A model generated the notes under the pieces. It saw only the letters and a program-made list of their open reading frames with translations. It searched no databases and was not told the origin of the DNA. The translations under genes and the position numbers were made by a program. Of a stretch of DNA of 64,000 nt, positions 28,708 through 37,104 are shown one piece after another. This DNA is from Bodo saltans (taxonomy: Eukaryota; Euglenozoa; Kinetoplastea; Eubodonida; Bodonidae), in the NCBI GenBank assembly GCA_001460835.1, contig CYKH01001941.1, forward strand, positions 1 through 64,000, in the 5' to 3' direction. Within the stretch, counting starts at the first letter, position 1; every line of letters starts with the position of its first letter.

Positions 28708-28849
28708 GGTCCCTTTTCACGCATTCCGCAAGGTTGGAGTTGCAGCTCATGCACATCCTCCTTCTGGCGCCGGAATTGCAGCAGCAGCCCCTGCAGCAGT
28801 GGTTCTCGTTGTGCCACCATCGGCATCTCCTGCAAGTAAAACGATCGTT

Positions 28850-28976
28850 AGCAGCTCGACGTCACGCGGTTCACGACGCAGATGTCGTCAAGGAGCTGGA
28901 CACTGAGACGTGGGTTTACTATATGAAGTTTTCAGAGTCAAGTTTCTTGGAGTTCCTCGCCGCCTCTCCGCTTAGA
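28850..28976. other. Probable second in-place complemented block
   Basis: Between 28707 and about 28850 the + strand is open in the receptor frame. From somewhere in 28847-28903 to about 28976 it hits stops (TGA at 28904, TAG at 28973), while the in-place complement is open in the same frame, giving a linker-like peptide with VTLHPNDILQKSQFKEPQG. After 28976 the + strand continues in the same frame into the kinase ORF. The linker is low in complexity, so this block is less certain than block 1. Confidence 0.6.
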
Positions 28977-29089
28977 GAATCGAACCGAACCCCGCACTCA
29001 ACTCCAAGAAATCATCACGTCTTGGGCACCAACCTGGCTCTTCGAAGGGATTTAGCAGGCATGCGTCAAATCCGCTTCTGACTGGGAAC

Positions 29090-31954
29090 ATGCTTCCTAG
29101 CTCCCAGGGAGGTGAGGACTGGGAAGAGTCTCGGCGGGAGTCAGCCATCACAGGTAGCAGCGCGACCAATAGCAGTGGTGGGGGCCTCGCAGCGGGTGAA
29201 AGGCGGCGCAGCTTCAGCGAGGATACCAGCAACCAGCACGCCGTTGCAGACGCTGGTCCACCGCACGTTAAAGATGATGTGTTCAACGACAACAATGTGA
29301 CCCTCGTGCTCGTCACGTTCCGTGGGCGCCTGATGTCGGCGAGCATGAGGGTGCTCGACGACGCAGTGCAGATCATACAGGAAAAGAATGGCCTGATCGA
29401 ACTGGTGGGGTACAACTACATGCTCGCGTCGTTTTTTGTCGACAATATCTCAGATCCACAAGGCGTGCGCCACCGTGATGAAGTGCTTGGCGCTATCAAA
29501 GAATTACGGCAGCTGTTCCAAACAAAGAAAGGAAGCACCATCAGCGCACATCGCGGCTCCGGTTGGGCAGGGGTGTGTGAGACGGGAGGGCGACAGTGGC
29601 GCTTCGTTGGGGGCACGGCGATGGAGATTGTGTGGAAGATGCCAACGATTGCTCGACAGGACACTGCACTATGCATCGCTACCGAATTTGTAGTTGACCC
29701 CTCGTACTCTTGTGTGTGTCCCATTGACGTTGTCCAGTTAGAACCTCACGGCGCTGCTGCTGTGATCTACGAAGTCACCGACGACAGCAGCACCCACGCT
29801 CCACCCGCATCGCGACCACAGAGTACTACGTCTCGTGTGGGAAGCGTGACCAAACGGAATGGCACACCAAGATACCACCACCAGCAGTCAGAGTCTCCGT
29901 TGGCAGGATCACCGAATGTATACGGCGATGTTGCTGAATTTGATACTGGTATTCAGCTTGTTGTTCCTACGGTGAACGCTACAAGAAACAGCATGATTGA
30001 GGCTGCACACCTTCTCTGCACAGGCCAACCACACCGGGCGGCTGAAGTACTACGGCACATCCAGACGCCCTCATGGCATGTGCAGACGTGGCGCGAGTCT
30101 TTAGTAGAAGGTGCTCGTCAAGGGCTCCATGTCGTGTACAAAGACTGGCTGGGATGGGGGGTGATGGGTGTGCGCCCCTCTATTATCCGCGCAGCGAATA
30201 AGGAGTCACGGGACAGCTCGAAGTTTAGCCAGGTGGCAACCCCCTCCACATCCACAGTGAACGTCAATGCTGCAGGTGGGGCGTCGATGGACTGGAGCAC
30301 GACATCGTTTGGAGGTGGTGGTGTTCGCCAACCAACAAGAGGTTCTGACACTCATCCGATGGTGACAACCTTTGAACGCGTCAATGCAGCGCTACAAACC
30401 AGAAACACCGGGCTCGTCGAACAGGATGATTGCTTGTTCAGTCTCTTCGTTGAGGGCGACGGTGCTGATTCCGACGACAATTTAGATGAACAAACAATTC
30501 TGCACGATAGCAGCAAACGGCGCTACATTCTCAGCACTCGCGAGCTTGGCCACGGTGCGTACGGCTCCGTCTACTATGCATGCGGCGAGTTTGGTGGCAT
30601 TGTCGCCGTGAAGCGCATCGATGTGGACAGCAGGCAGATTTCTGCCAACGCCCAGGAGATTTCCAACGAGATTCACACATTATCGCAACTCCGCCACGAC
30701 AACATCGTTGGCTACATCGGAGACTGCTTCCTCAAGTCAAGGTACTACTACATCATCATGGAATGCGTTCCTGGTGGTTCACTTGGAGATTTGCTGCAAC
30801 GATTTGGAAAATTGCCAATGAACACAGTCGCGAAATACTTGCGGGATGCACTAATGGGCTTGTTGTATCTGCACAACAATCGAGTCGTACACTGCGATAT
30901 CAAGCCGCATAACATTCTCGTGACTGCGGCTGGGCGGTGCAAGCTGAGTGACTTTGGGTCGTCTGTTAACAAATCACTCGAGGGCCTCTTGGCGAACACG
31001 AATCGAGAGACGTCGATGGCGACGCACCGAATTGAAGGCGACGGCCTTGTTGCCGCAGCGGGAGGAGGCCACGCTGCCGCCACAGAAGAGGAGGGTGGTG
31101 CTGGGGAGCGTGCACCAAGTGCATCCTCAGGAGCGTTTGTCCCCCTTCACATGCCGCCTGAGCACCTGCAGGGCCACACGTCACTGCAGACGCAGCAAGA
31201 CGTACTGCTGTCATCCACCAACAGGTCCACGGCAGACAGTGGACACAACAACAACCTCGTCCTGTCTGATCGCCAACAGCGCCGCGGAAGCGAGTCGTCG
31301 ACGGTGGGTTCCCAGGCGGCAGTGCCTGGTGCGTTTCTTCACTCCGCTCATGGAAGCATCGTGGAGGGCGCGCAGACCGCAACGGAAGCCCAGCCACCCC
31401 CAGTGCTTGCAGAACCTCCCCAGTCCCAACGGTATCAGCATTTCGATGAACCATCTAAAGATGATGAGTGCGAGGCGACTTCATCCGCGGCACCTGCAGT
31501 CGCATCAAAAGTCGACGAGCTAGTGGTGCGTGGCACTGCGCAGTACATGTCGCCAGAGGCGTGCAGAGATTCCAACGGCACGGAAGCGTCGGACGTGTGG
31601 AGCGTGGGCATCACTGCGTACCAACTTATCACCGGCCAGCTGCCGTGGCTCGGTGCCACAAAGAACGATGCGATATTTATCAGTGAATTGGGAAAGAAGG
31701 AAGATCCTCTCAAGACCTTCGACTGGAAGCTGTTGCGCGACACTGTGGGCCCTCCCCAGACGCCAACGATTCCCTCTTCCTTACGAAGGCCTCAAAACAT
31801 GTCCGGCGCCTCCACCCCCGAGGTGTCGTCTGGACTCCTATCTGGTGACGCTGCCGTCTCCTTTATTCAGCGTTGTTTGGTCGTTGGAGTCGCTGAACGT
31901 GCTACAGTGGATGAGCTGCTGCGCCATCCATTCCTGTCCACTGCGATTGAATGA
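29090..31954 (+). CDS. Receptor kinase, pseudo-cyclase and Ser/Thr kinase part
   Basis: The frame is open from about 28976; the ATG at 29090 may be internal. Residues about 60-215 form a class III cyclase-like domain lacking the metal ligands (VTLVLVTFRG and LVGYNYM where FADI and GD are expected). A Ser/Thr kinase domain spans about 475-954: GHGAYGSVYYACG, K508 in VAVKRI, HCDIKPHN (601-608, a non-RD kinase with Cys for Arg), DFG at 621-623, and TAQYMSPEA near 820. The catalytic Lys, Asp, Asn and DFG are present, so activity is plausible. Between DFG and the SPE motif lie about 200 residues instead of the usual 20-35; most is a disordered insertion in the activation segment. The family is nearest STE11/MAP3K-like by pattern. 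A membrane sensor signalling directly to a kinase is inferred. Confidence 0.85.
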   Translation: MLPSSQGGEDWEESRRESAITGSSATNSSGGGLAAGERRRSFSEDTSNQHAVADAGPPHVKDDVFNDNNVTLVLVTFRGRLMSASMRVLDDAVQIIQEKNGLIELVGYNYMLASFFVDNISDPQGVRHRDEVLGAIKELRQLFQTKKGSTISAHRGSGWAGVCETGGRQWRFVGGTAMEIVWKMPTIARQDTALCIATEFVVDPSYSCVCPIDVVQLEPHGAAAVIYEVTDDSSTHAPPASRPQSTTSRVGSVTKRNGTPRYHHQQSESPLAGSPNVYGDVAEFDTGIQLVVPTVNATRNSMIEAAHLLCTGQPHRAAEVLRHIQTPSWHVQTWRESLVEGARQGLHVVYKDWLGWGVMGVRPSIIRAANKESRDSSKFSQVATPSTSTVNVNAAGGASMDWSTTSFGGGGVRQPTRGSDTHPMVTTFERVNAALQTRNTGLVEQDDCLFSLFVEGDGADSDDNLDEQTILHDSSKRRYILSTRELGHGAYGSVYYACGEFGGIVAVKRIDVDSRQISANAQEISNEIHTLSQLRHDNIVGYIGDCFLKSRYYYIIMECVPGGSLGDLLQRFGKLPMNTVAKYLRDALMGLLYLHNNRVVHCDIKPHNILVTAAGRCKLSDFGSSVNKSLEGLLANTNRETSMATHRIEGDGLVAAAGGGHAAATEEEGGAGERAPSASSGAFVPLHMPPEHLQGHTSLQTQQDVLLSSTNRSTADSGHNNNLVLSDRQQRRGSESSTVGSQAAVPGAFLHSAHGSIVEGAQTATEAQPPPVLAEPPQSQRYQHFDEPSKDDECEATSSAAPAVASKVDELVVRGTAQYMSPEACRDSNGTEASDVWSVGITAYQLITGQLPWLGATKNDAIFISELGKKEDPLKTFDWKLLRDTVGPPQTPTIPSSLRRPQNMSGASTPEVSSGLLSGDAAVSFIQRCLVVGVAERATVDELLRHPFLSTAIE

Positions 31955-32272
31955 ATGAAGCGAAATGTGGTTGAAGACCTGTCGCCCCTTTACTCTTCCA
32001 TCTCATACTCCCCACAATGCAAGTGCAACGTGGCGACCCTAGTTCCGCCATGTCTTTGTGTTGTGTTGTGTTTTTCTCGTTTCTCTTCATATATCCGTTC
32101 GACGCTCCCGCTGTCGCAGTGTGTATTGTTCTGTGTCGTTGATCGTTTGTTTTTCTTCATAACGTCAGATGTTGGAGTCCCATGTATGCGTGTCCACTTG
32201 AACGTCTTTTTTTGCTCCCCACGCCGATGTTAGACTTGCATAACGAACTTGAAGTCATATGACGTAACAAAG
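31955..32272. other. Intergenic, pyrimidine-rich
   Basis: T/C-rich runs lie at about 32072-32090, 32140-32160 and 32205-32220, with AG at 32232-32233. No credible gene. The first in-frame codon of the next ORF (TTG at 32249) is not a likely start. Confidence 0.5.
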
Positions 32273-33331
32273 ATGTCCACCGAGTACAGCTACAACAACA
32301 TTATTGAGAAGAATGAGCCTAAAGGAAAGCATGACTTGGATAGTCTCATTCTGACCGTTCCTGATGCCGCCGCAGCATTGGCGGCAGATGCAACCCTCAT
32401 GGCGCCTAAGATCACTACTTGCTGGAGATGGGCAGACGTTGCCGATCGCGGTAACGAAGTGTCCGACAACGATGTTGTGGTCGTGAACAACTTATTGTTG
32501 CCATCAGAATGTGCCTCTATTATTTCTACCTGTGAGCGTCTCGGATTTACGTTTTGGGCGGACGCTAGCGCCGAAGTAAAGGACGAGGATCCTGAGGCAG
32601 CAAGCAGCAGCAGCGACGCCCATCAGCACACCGACGCATTTCGCAGTGCGTTCACTGTGGAGGTTCACCTGGAAGAGTTTGCTGCACGTCTTTGGGCAAG
32701 GCTGCAACCTGTCGCTCTTTCTCAAATTGGTTCAAAAAGCTTCTACCCTACAATGCCAAATGCCGACCGATCGTTTGAGCGAGACTTGGAGGGGCTTTGG
32801 GAGCCTGTTGGTGTATGCGACAACGTGTTGTTTGCTAGATATCGTGAGGGGGGCCACTTTGCTCCCCACGTGGACGGCAGCAACATTATTGACCTCAACA
32901 CTCGAACGATGTTCACCGTGCTCGTGTACTTGAACACATGTGTATCAGGCGGCGAAACATTGATCCTCGCTGGGGAGCAGTGTGACGCGTTGCAGCAAGA
33001 TGAGGCAACAGGAAGATTCCACAGCAAACCATCCACTCGTATCGGTGCCGTGGCCCCAACAGAAGGAAGCGCCTCCATCTTTTACTACGACGTCCTGCAT
33101 GAGGGGTCACCGGTGGCGGGAGGAGGCAATCATGAGAAGTACATCATTCGTGCAGACGTCTTGTACAGACGCAATCCTCCCATCTTGACCGCTCCCCGTG
33201 ATCTCGATGCATTTCGATTCTATCAAGAAGCACGAGTGTTGGAGGCGAACGGGAATGCACTGGAGGCTGTGAAAAAATTCCAGGCTGTGCGGAAGTTATC
33301 ACCAGGCGTTGCTGACTTATATCAGCTCTAG
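32273..33331 (+). CDS. 2-oxoglutarate/Fe(II) oxygenase, prolyl-4-hydroxylase-like
   Basis: 352 residues from ATG 32273 (MSTEYSYNN). The jelly-roll signature is complete: H199-x-D201 in FAPHVDGS, distal H276 in VLHEGSPV, and R293 in KYIIRADVLY for the 2-oxoglutarate carboxylate. The spacing and the VLVYLN strand after the HxD motif are those of P4Hc-type dioxygenases (hydroxylation of protein residues using Fe(II), O2 and 2-oxoglutarate). No signal peptide or ER-retention motif is seen, so a cytosolic or nuclear substrate is more likely than collagen-type substrates. The C-terminal ~50 residues are helical and TPR-like (YQEARVLEANGNALEAVKKF). The substrate is unknown. Confidence 0.88.
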   Translation: MSTEYSYNNIIEKNEPKGKHDLDSLILTVPDAAAALAADATLMAPKITTCWRWADVADRGNEVSDNDVVVVNNLLLPSECASIISTCERLGFTFWADASAEVKDEDPEAASSSSDAHQHTDAFRSAFTVEVHLEEFAARLWARLQPVALSQIGSKSFYPTMPNADRSFERDLEGLWEPVGVCDNVLFARYREGGHFAPHVDGSNIIDLNTRTMFTVLVYLNTCVSGGETLILAGEQCDALQQDEATGRFHSKPSTRIGAVAPTEGSASIFYYDVLHEGSPVAGGGNHEKYIIRADVLYRRNPPILTAPRDLDAFRFYQEARVLEANGNALEAVKKFQAVRKLSPGVADLYQL

Positions 33332-33490
33332 CCACATGCACCACCGCGTCGACATCAAAACGACATAATATTTGATTGACTTTGTTTTATTTTCTTTCAC
33401 TCACAGCGAAGGAAGAAAACTACGCTCGCGATTAAACTTTTTTGACATTGGAGCTGTTCTCTCGTTCGTATTCTCTAAGGAAGGAGGTAG

Positions 33491-34696
33491 ATGTCATACG
33501 ACGAAGATTTTGAAGAGCCACAGGTCGCCTCGGCATCCATTGACGCCCAGTACTACAACTCTTATGGTGACATGGCCGTGCATCGCCTGATGCTCTCTGA
33601 TGCACCCCGAATGAATTTCTATCACGCCGCGCTCTCCAACCGAACGGTGATCGAGGGACGTGTGGTGGTGGATGTTGGTGCAGGCACTGGAGTGCTGAGC
33701 TTGTGGTCAGTGCTTCATGGCCACGCGAAACATTGCTTCTCCTTTGAAGCAAGTCCGTTATCCTCGACGCTTCAGCAGCTAGCTGTTGCGAATGGAGCCG
33801 GCGAAGACCGCATGACTGTGATTGCGCGGCGTGTGGAGGACGTCATCGAGGAGGGGCCTGATGCGTTTGTTGCACGCTACCCGTGGCTAGCCGTTGCAGG
33901 GGGTGTTGACGTCGTGGTGTCTGAGTGGATGGGCTTCTACCTTGTGCACGAGTGCATGCTGCCGTCGGTGGTAGCGGCGCGAGACTTCTTTCGCGAAGTG
34001 AATGCTCTCATCGCTTCTCAGCGCGGTAGTAGCGGAGCACCTTCCGTGAAGCCGGTGCGTATGATTCCTGACCATGCAGCCATTTATGCAGCTCCAGTGA
34101 ATCTTGATCGTCTTCGCGCACAATCGTTCGAGGGCACGTACAACGCTGCTGTGAACACTCCTCTGTCAAACTCAAAGGAACTTGCGCCGCTCAACTTTGG
34201 ACTCCTCGGCCAATTGGAATACGAGGCACGGATGTCCAGCGGGGTCAACCCCTTGGTTGACGTGATTCCTCCTGCGTGTCTTCTTGCGGCCGGCAAAAAG
34301 ATATTGGAGTGGAGTTTGGAAGCGGTGACGATCGCAGAGACACTTCGCCTCTCCGACATGTCGGCGACGTTTGCCTTTGATGCCTCACACTATGACGAGA
34401 ATACTCAAGGGCTTCACGGCTTCGTGTTGTGGTTTGATGTGTCCGCCGTGGGCACAGATGTGACTGGGTCCTCCTCGCCACCACTGACTCTGACCACGTC
34501 GCCTCACGCACCTCCCACTCACTGGAAGCAGTGCGTCCTACAGCTTGACCCGGAGAATGGATGGCGCGGGAATGACATCCTCATCCCAGCAGGCACGAAG
34601 ATGAGAGCGCAGTTTGCTGCTGTGTGTGAAGATATCGCGACGAGACAGTACACGTTGACGGTGGAGCTCGGTGACGATGAGGAGCAAGATGAGTGA
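33491..34696 (+). CDS. Class I protein arginine N-methyltransferase
   Basis: 401 residues. The start ATG 33491 is preceded by a pyrimidine-rich stretch and AG (33478-33479). Family motifs in order: YYNSYGDMAVHRLMLSD (SAM-binding helix), VDVGAGTGVLS at 60-70 (motif I), E84 region FSFEAS, the double-E loop SEWMGFYLVHECML with E145 and E154, and the THW loop (T343-H344-W345). All are hallmarks of an active PRMT that transfers methyl groups from SAM to arginine. Membership in the PRMT1/3/6/8 (type I) group is likely; which one cannot be fixed without a tree. Kinetoplastids use PRMTs widely on RNA-binding proteins, as gene control is post-transcriptional. Confidence 0.92.
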   Translation: MSYDEDFEEPQVASASIDAQYYNSYGDMAVHRLMLSDAPRMNFYHAALSNRTVIEGRVVVDVGAGTGVLSLWSVLHGHAKHCFSFEASPLSSTLQQLAVANGAGEDRMTVIARRVEDVIEEGPDAFVARYPWLAVAGGVDVVVSEWMGFYLVHECMLPSVVAARDFFREVNALIASQRGSSGAPSVKPVRMIPDHAAIYAAPVNLDRLRAQSFEGTYNAAVNTPLSNSKELAPLNFGLLGQLEYEARMSSGVNPLVDVIPPACLLAAGKKILEWSLEAVTIAETLRLSDMSATFAFDASHYDENTQGLHGFVLWFDVSAVGTDVTGSSSPPLTLTTSPHAPPTHWKQCVLQLDPENGWRGNDILIPAGTKMRAQFAAVCEDIATRQYTLTVELGDDEEQDE

Positions 34697-34855
34697 AAAG
34701 TTGTCTGCGACGCTGTAACTCGGTGAGTTGTATGTGTGTGTGCTTAATTGCGTTGTAAATCGAAAGAAAAAGTGCTGTGATTTCACTTTTTGTGTGTGCT
34801 GTACGATGGTAATTCTTGTCTTGTGTGCCATGACAAGAGAAAGAATACAGTTCGC

Positions 34856-35632
34856 ATGGCAACAGGAAATCTTAGTGAAGATGCCGTGGCGTATCTCCAG
34901 GAGCACAAGGTAGAAGCATTGTTTGAGTCGTTGTTACATGACTTGTTGATTGGTCTGCCCGATAAGCCACTGGACCATCTTCTAGGACTATTAAGGAAGC
35001 TGCCCACCCCAAAGATTGTCATTGCTGGGCCCCCAGCAGGCGGGAAGGGGACGCAATGTCAGAAGATTGTAGAACGCTTCGGCGTGGTGCATATCTCCAC
35101 AGGAGACATTCTTCGGGATCACACGCAACGAGGCACCGAGTTTGGCAAGAAAGCATCCGAGTACATGTCCAAGGGAATGCTCGTGCCAGATGATCTTATT
35201 ATTTCGTTAGTCAAGGACCGACTGTCGCAAGACGATGTGTTCCAACGCGGTTGGCTCTTGGATGGATTTCCACGAACTCGGTCCCAAGCCATCTCCCTTC
35301 AAACGGCGGGTATCATTCCCAATGCGCTGATTGTGCTGGATGTATCGGATTCTGTGGTGGTCAACCGCATTGCTGGTCGACGCACCGACCCTGCGACTGG
35401 TGCCGTGTACCACACCACTGCAAATCCACCACCTGCAGGCCTTCATGTCATCCAGCGTGCCGACGATACGGAGGAGGCTATTACAGTGCGCCTCCGCTTA
35501 TTCCACGCGAACCTGCATGAGGTTCTTGCGTGCTACCGTAGCATCTCTGTGCACATCAACGGCGAGCAAGATAAGGACGTCGTGGCGGCTGAAGTTATCG
35601 AGCAGCTGGAGCACCGCATTGTCCTCGTGTAA
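34856..35632 (+). CDS. Adenylate kinase with N-terminal RIIa/Dpy30-like docking helix pair
   Basis: 258 residues from ATG 34856; the in-frame extension from 34790 uses no ATG and is 5'UTR. Residues about 8-48 (AVAYLQEHKVEALFESLL...LLRKLPTP) resemble the four-helix dimerisation/docking motif of RIIa/Dpy30 proteins. The kinase follows: P-loop GPPAGGKGTQ at 58-67, ISTGDILRDH, LDGFPRTRSQ, and LID start GRRTDPATGAVYH. All catalytic arginine positions appear present. It interconverts ATP + AMP and 2 ADP. In trypanosomes similar N-terminal extensions target adenylate kinases to the flagellar axoneme or paraflagellar rod, so flagellar energy balance is the likely role; the targeting is inference. Confidence 0.9.
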   Translation: MATGNLSEDAVAYLQEHKVEALFESLLHDLLIGLPDKPLDHLLGLLRKLPTPKIVIAGPPAGGKGTQCQKIVERFGVVHISTGDILRDHTQRGTEFGKKASEYMSKGMLVPDDLIISLVKDRLSQDDVFQRGWLLDGFPRTRSQAISLQTAGIIPNALIVLDVSDSVVVNRIAGRRTDPATGAVYHTTANPPPAGLHVIQRADDTEEAITVRLRLFHANLHEVLACYRSISVHINGEQDKDVVAAEVIEQLEHRIVLV

Positions 35633-35799
35633 GGAGAACGTGAGTGCTTAGAGAACAAGCCATCCTGTTATGTAGACCATGTGTTTCAACACAATGTCGC
35701 GCATCTTGTTTGCTGATTGCTTCTTTATTTTCACATGCTGTGGAGATGGTTACTTGTTTTGTTTCTGAATTCACTGAAGTTAGGTTTGGAGTCGTCAAC

Positions 35800-36924
35800 A
35801 TGATGCAACGCACACTCCCCTTAGCTCGGTTCAATCTGTACGGCTCCCTCAAGGAGTACGTTGGGTTCGAGTATCATCCCGCCACTGCTATGTTCCCTCT
35901 TCTTCACAGCAACAATCTTCTCGCCAAGAGTCGAAACAATTGGCAAGATTTTGAGGGGAGAAAGGCGTTCGACGAGGATCACTCGCTGCCAGTGGTTGGC
36001 ACAAAACTCAACGAAATGACAGAAAATCACCGATTCTCTAGCTTCGACATGCACCTGAATCCACAGCTGACAGATTCCGTGAGTTCGTTGCGACCGACTG
36101 AGGAATATGTTGGCATGAGGAGTGGACACTTTATGAACCACTTTGGGTGGACCAAGATCGGTGGCTCGTGGAGATATGGTCGTTCTTACAACGACAAGCG
36201 CAATCAATACGCGTTGGGAACGTGGCAAGAGCGCAAGATGACACCGCGGTTCATGCTTGCGCCACGTGTGAGCCAAAGCGGACCTGGTGCACGGTACGAG
36301 GGTAAGTTGAGGTACTCCTCGGTGCCCCTTGCGAAGTTGGTTTGGGCGTTTGACTCCGGGCGCCTGAATAAGAATGAAGTGATCACTGCGTACCACCTCT
36401 TACAAAGTGGCGTGGTCGCCAAACGTGAGTGTGTGTGGCCGGGTTTTGCCATTACTTGCGGCAGCGTACAAAGTCTGCCGTACCCGGTCCATTTTGAGCT
36501 TCAGTCCGCCACCCCCCGTGCCATCAAACTTATCGAGGAGGCGGGTGGTTCTTTCACTGCGGGGTACCTCACTGGAGAGGGTATGTTGCAGGAGCTTGAG
36601 CCTGAGCAGTTCCCGTTGTTTGTAGACCAAGACCTCCCTCAGCGCGCTCACATCGAGAGTAATGCAGCGAACCCAAAGAAACGCGGGTTCCTCTCCCGAT
36701 GGTATGAAGACGAGGCGAAGTATGCCCATCCAGATGCAGGCCGCCGCATGGCCCACTACGTGAAGCCTCCCCAGGACCGTGACTTCCCCACGACCATCGA
36801 AGAGCTCGACATTGTCAAGCACCAGCAGAAGTGGCATTTGAATCAATCAGGAACAGGTACTGTGCTGCCGTGGCACTCGATGAACACGCACGATCAACTT
36901 AGGCGCTCCGCAGGTGCACTGTAG
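35800..36924 (+). CDS. Mitochondrial ribosomal protein uL15m
   Basis: 374 residues from ATG 35800 (MMQRTLPLARFNLYGS, basic presequence-like); the longer frame from 35644 crosses a pyrimidine-rich UTR. The C-terminal L15 hallmark is present near residues 220-260: PYPVHFELQSATPRAIKLIE followed by EAGGSFTAGYLT, equivalent to the bacterial RAxxAIEaAGG motif. The preceding GVVAKRECVWPGFAIT stretch fits the L15 beta region. N-terminal and C-terminal extensions are typical of kinetoplastid mitoribosomes. With bL17m at 20.6 kb the window holds two large-subunit mitoribosomal genes. Confidence 0.82.
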   Translation: MMQRTLPLARFNLYGSLKEYVGFEYHPATAMFPLLHSNNLLAKSRNNWQDFEGRKAFDEDHSLPVVGTKLNEMTENHRFSSFDMHLNPQLTDSVSSLRPTEEYVGMRSGHFMNHFGWTKIGGSWRYGRSYNDKRNQYALGTWQERKMTPRFMLAPRVSQSGPGARYEGKLRYSSVPLAKLVWAFDSGRLNKNEVITAYHLLQSGVVAKRECVWPGFAITCGSVQSLPYPVHFELQSATPRAIKLIEEAGGSFTAGYLTGEGMLQELEPEQFPLFVDQDLPQRAHIESNAANPKKRGFLSRWYEDEAKYAHPDAGRRMAHYVKPPQDRDFPTTIEELDIVKHQQKWHLNQSGTGTVLPWHSMNTHDQLRRSAGAL

Positions 36925-37002
36925 TGTGATCACACAAATACGTGTCAAAACTTGTGATTCTTGTTCATGTTCTCGTTACACAAGTCAAATACACAGATTG
37001 AT

Positions 37003-37045
37003 CACTTTTTTGTTGTACTGCTCCTCCTTCCCCAAGCGTCAACAG
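37003..37045 (+). promoter_or_regulatory. Candidate spliced-leader acceptor of the myosin gene
   Basis: A strong T/C tract with AG at 37035-37036 and 37044-37045 lies inside the longest ORF, which argues that translation starts downstream at ATG 37105. Confidence 0.45.
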
Positions 37046-37104
37046 AAGAAAATAAAAGTCTTTATCGAACTCTAAAGCCCTCTCATCGAGGACAAAGGGT
37101 ACAT

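Noticed and set aside
28557-28835. Minus-strand ORF of 92 codons as evidence for an ordinary inversion
   Set aside because: Gives a peptide without resemblance to the expected membrane or linker sequence; the plain complement does.
28695-29081. 128-codon + strand ORF between the receptor and kinase parts
   Set aside because: It is in a different frame from both flanks; a mix of normal and complemented bases keeps it open by chance. The receptor frame is continuous once the blocks are complemented.
35644-35799. N-terminal extension of uL15m from 35644
   Set aside because: It spans pyrimidine-rich UTR-like sequence; the MMQRTLPLARF start gives a normal presequence.
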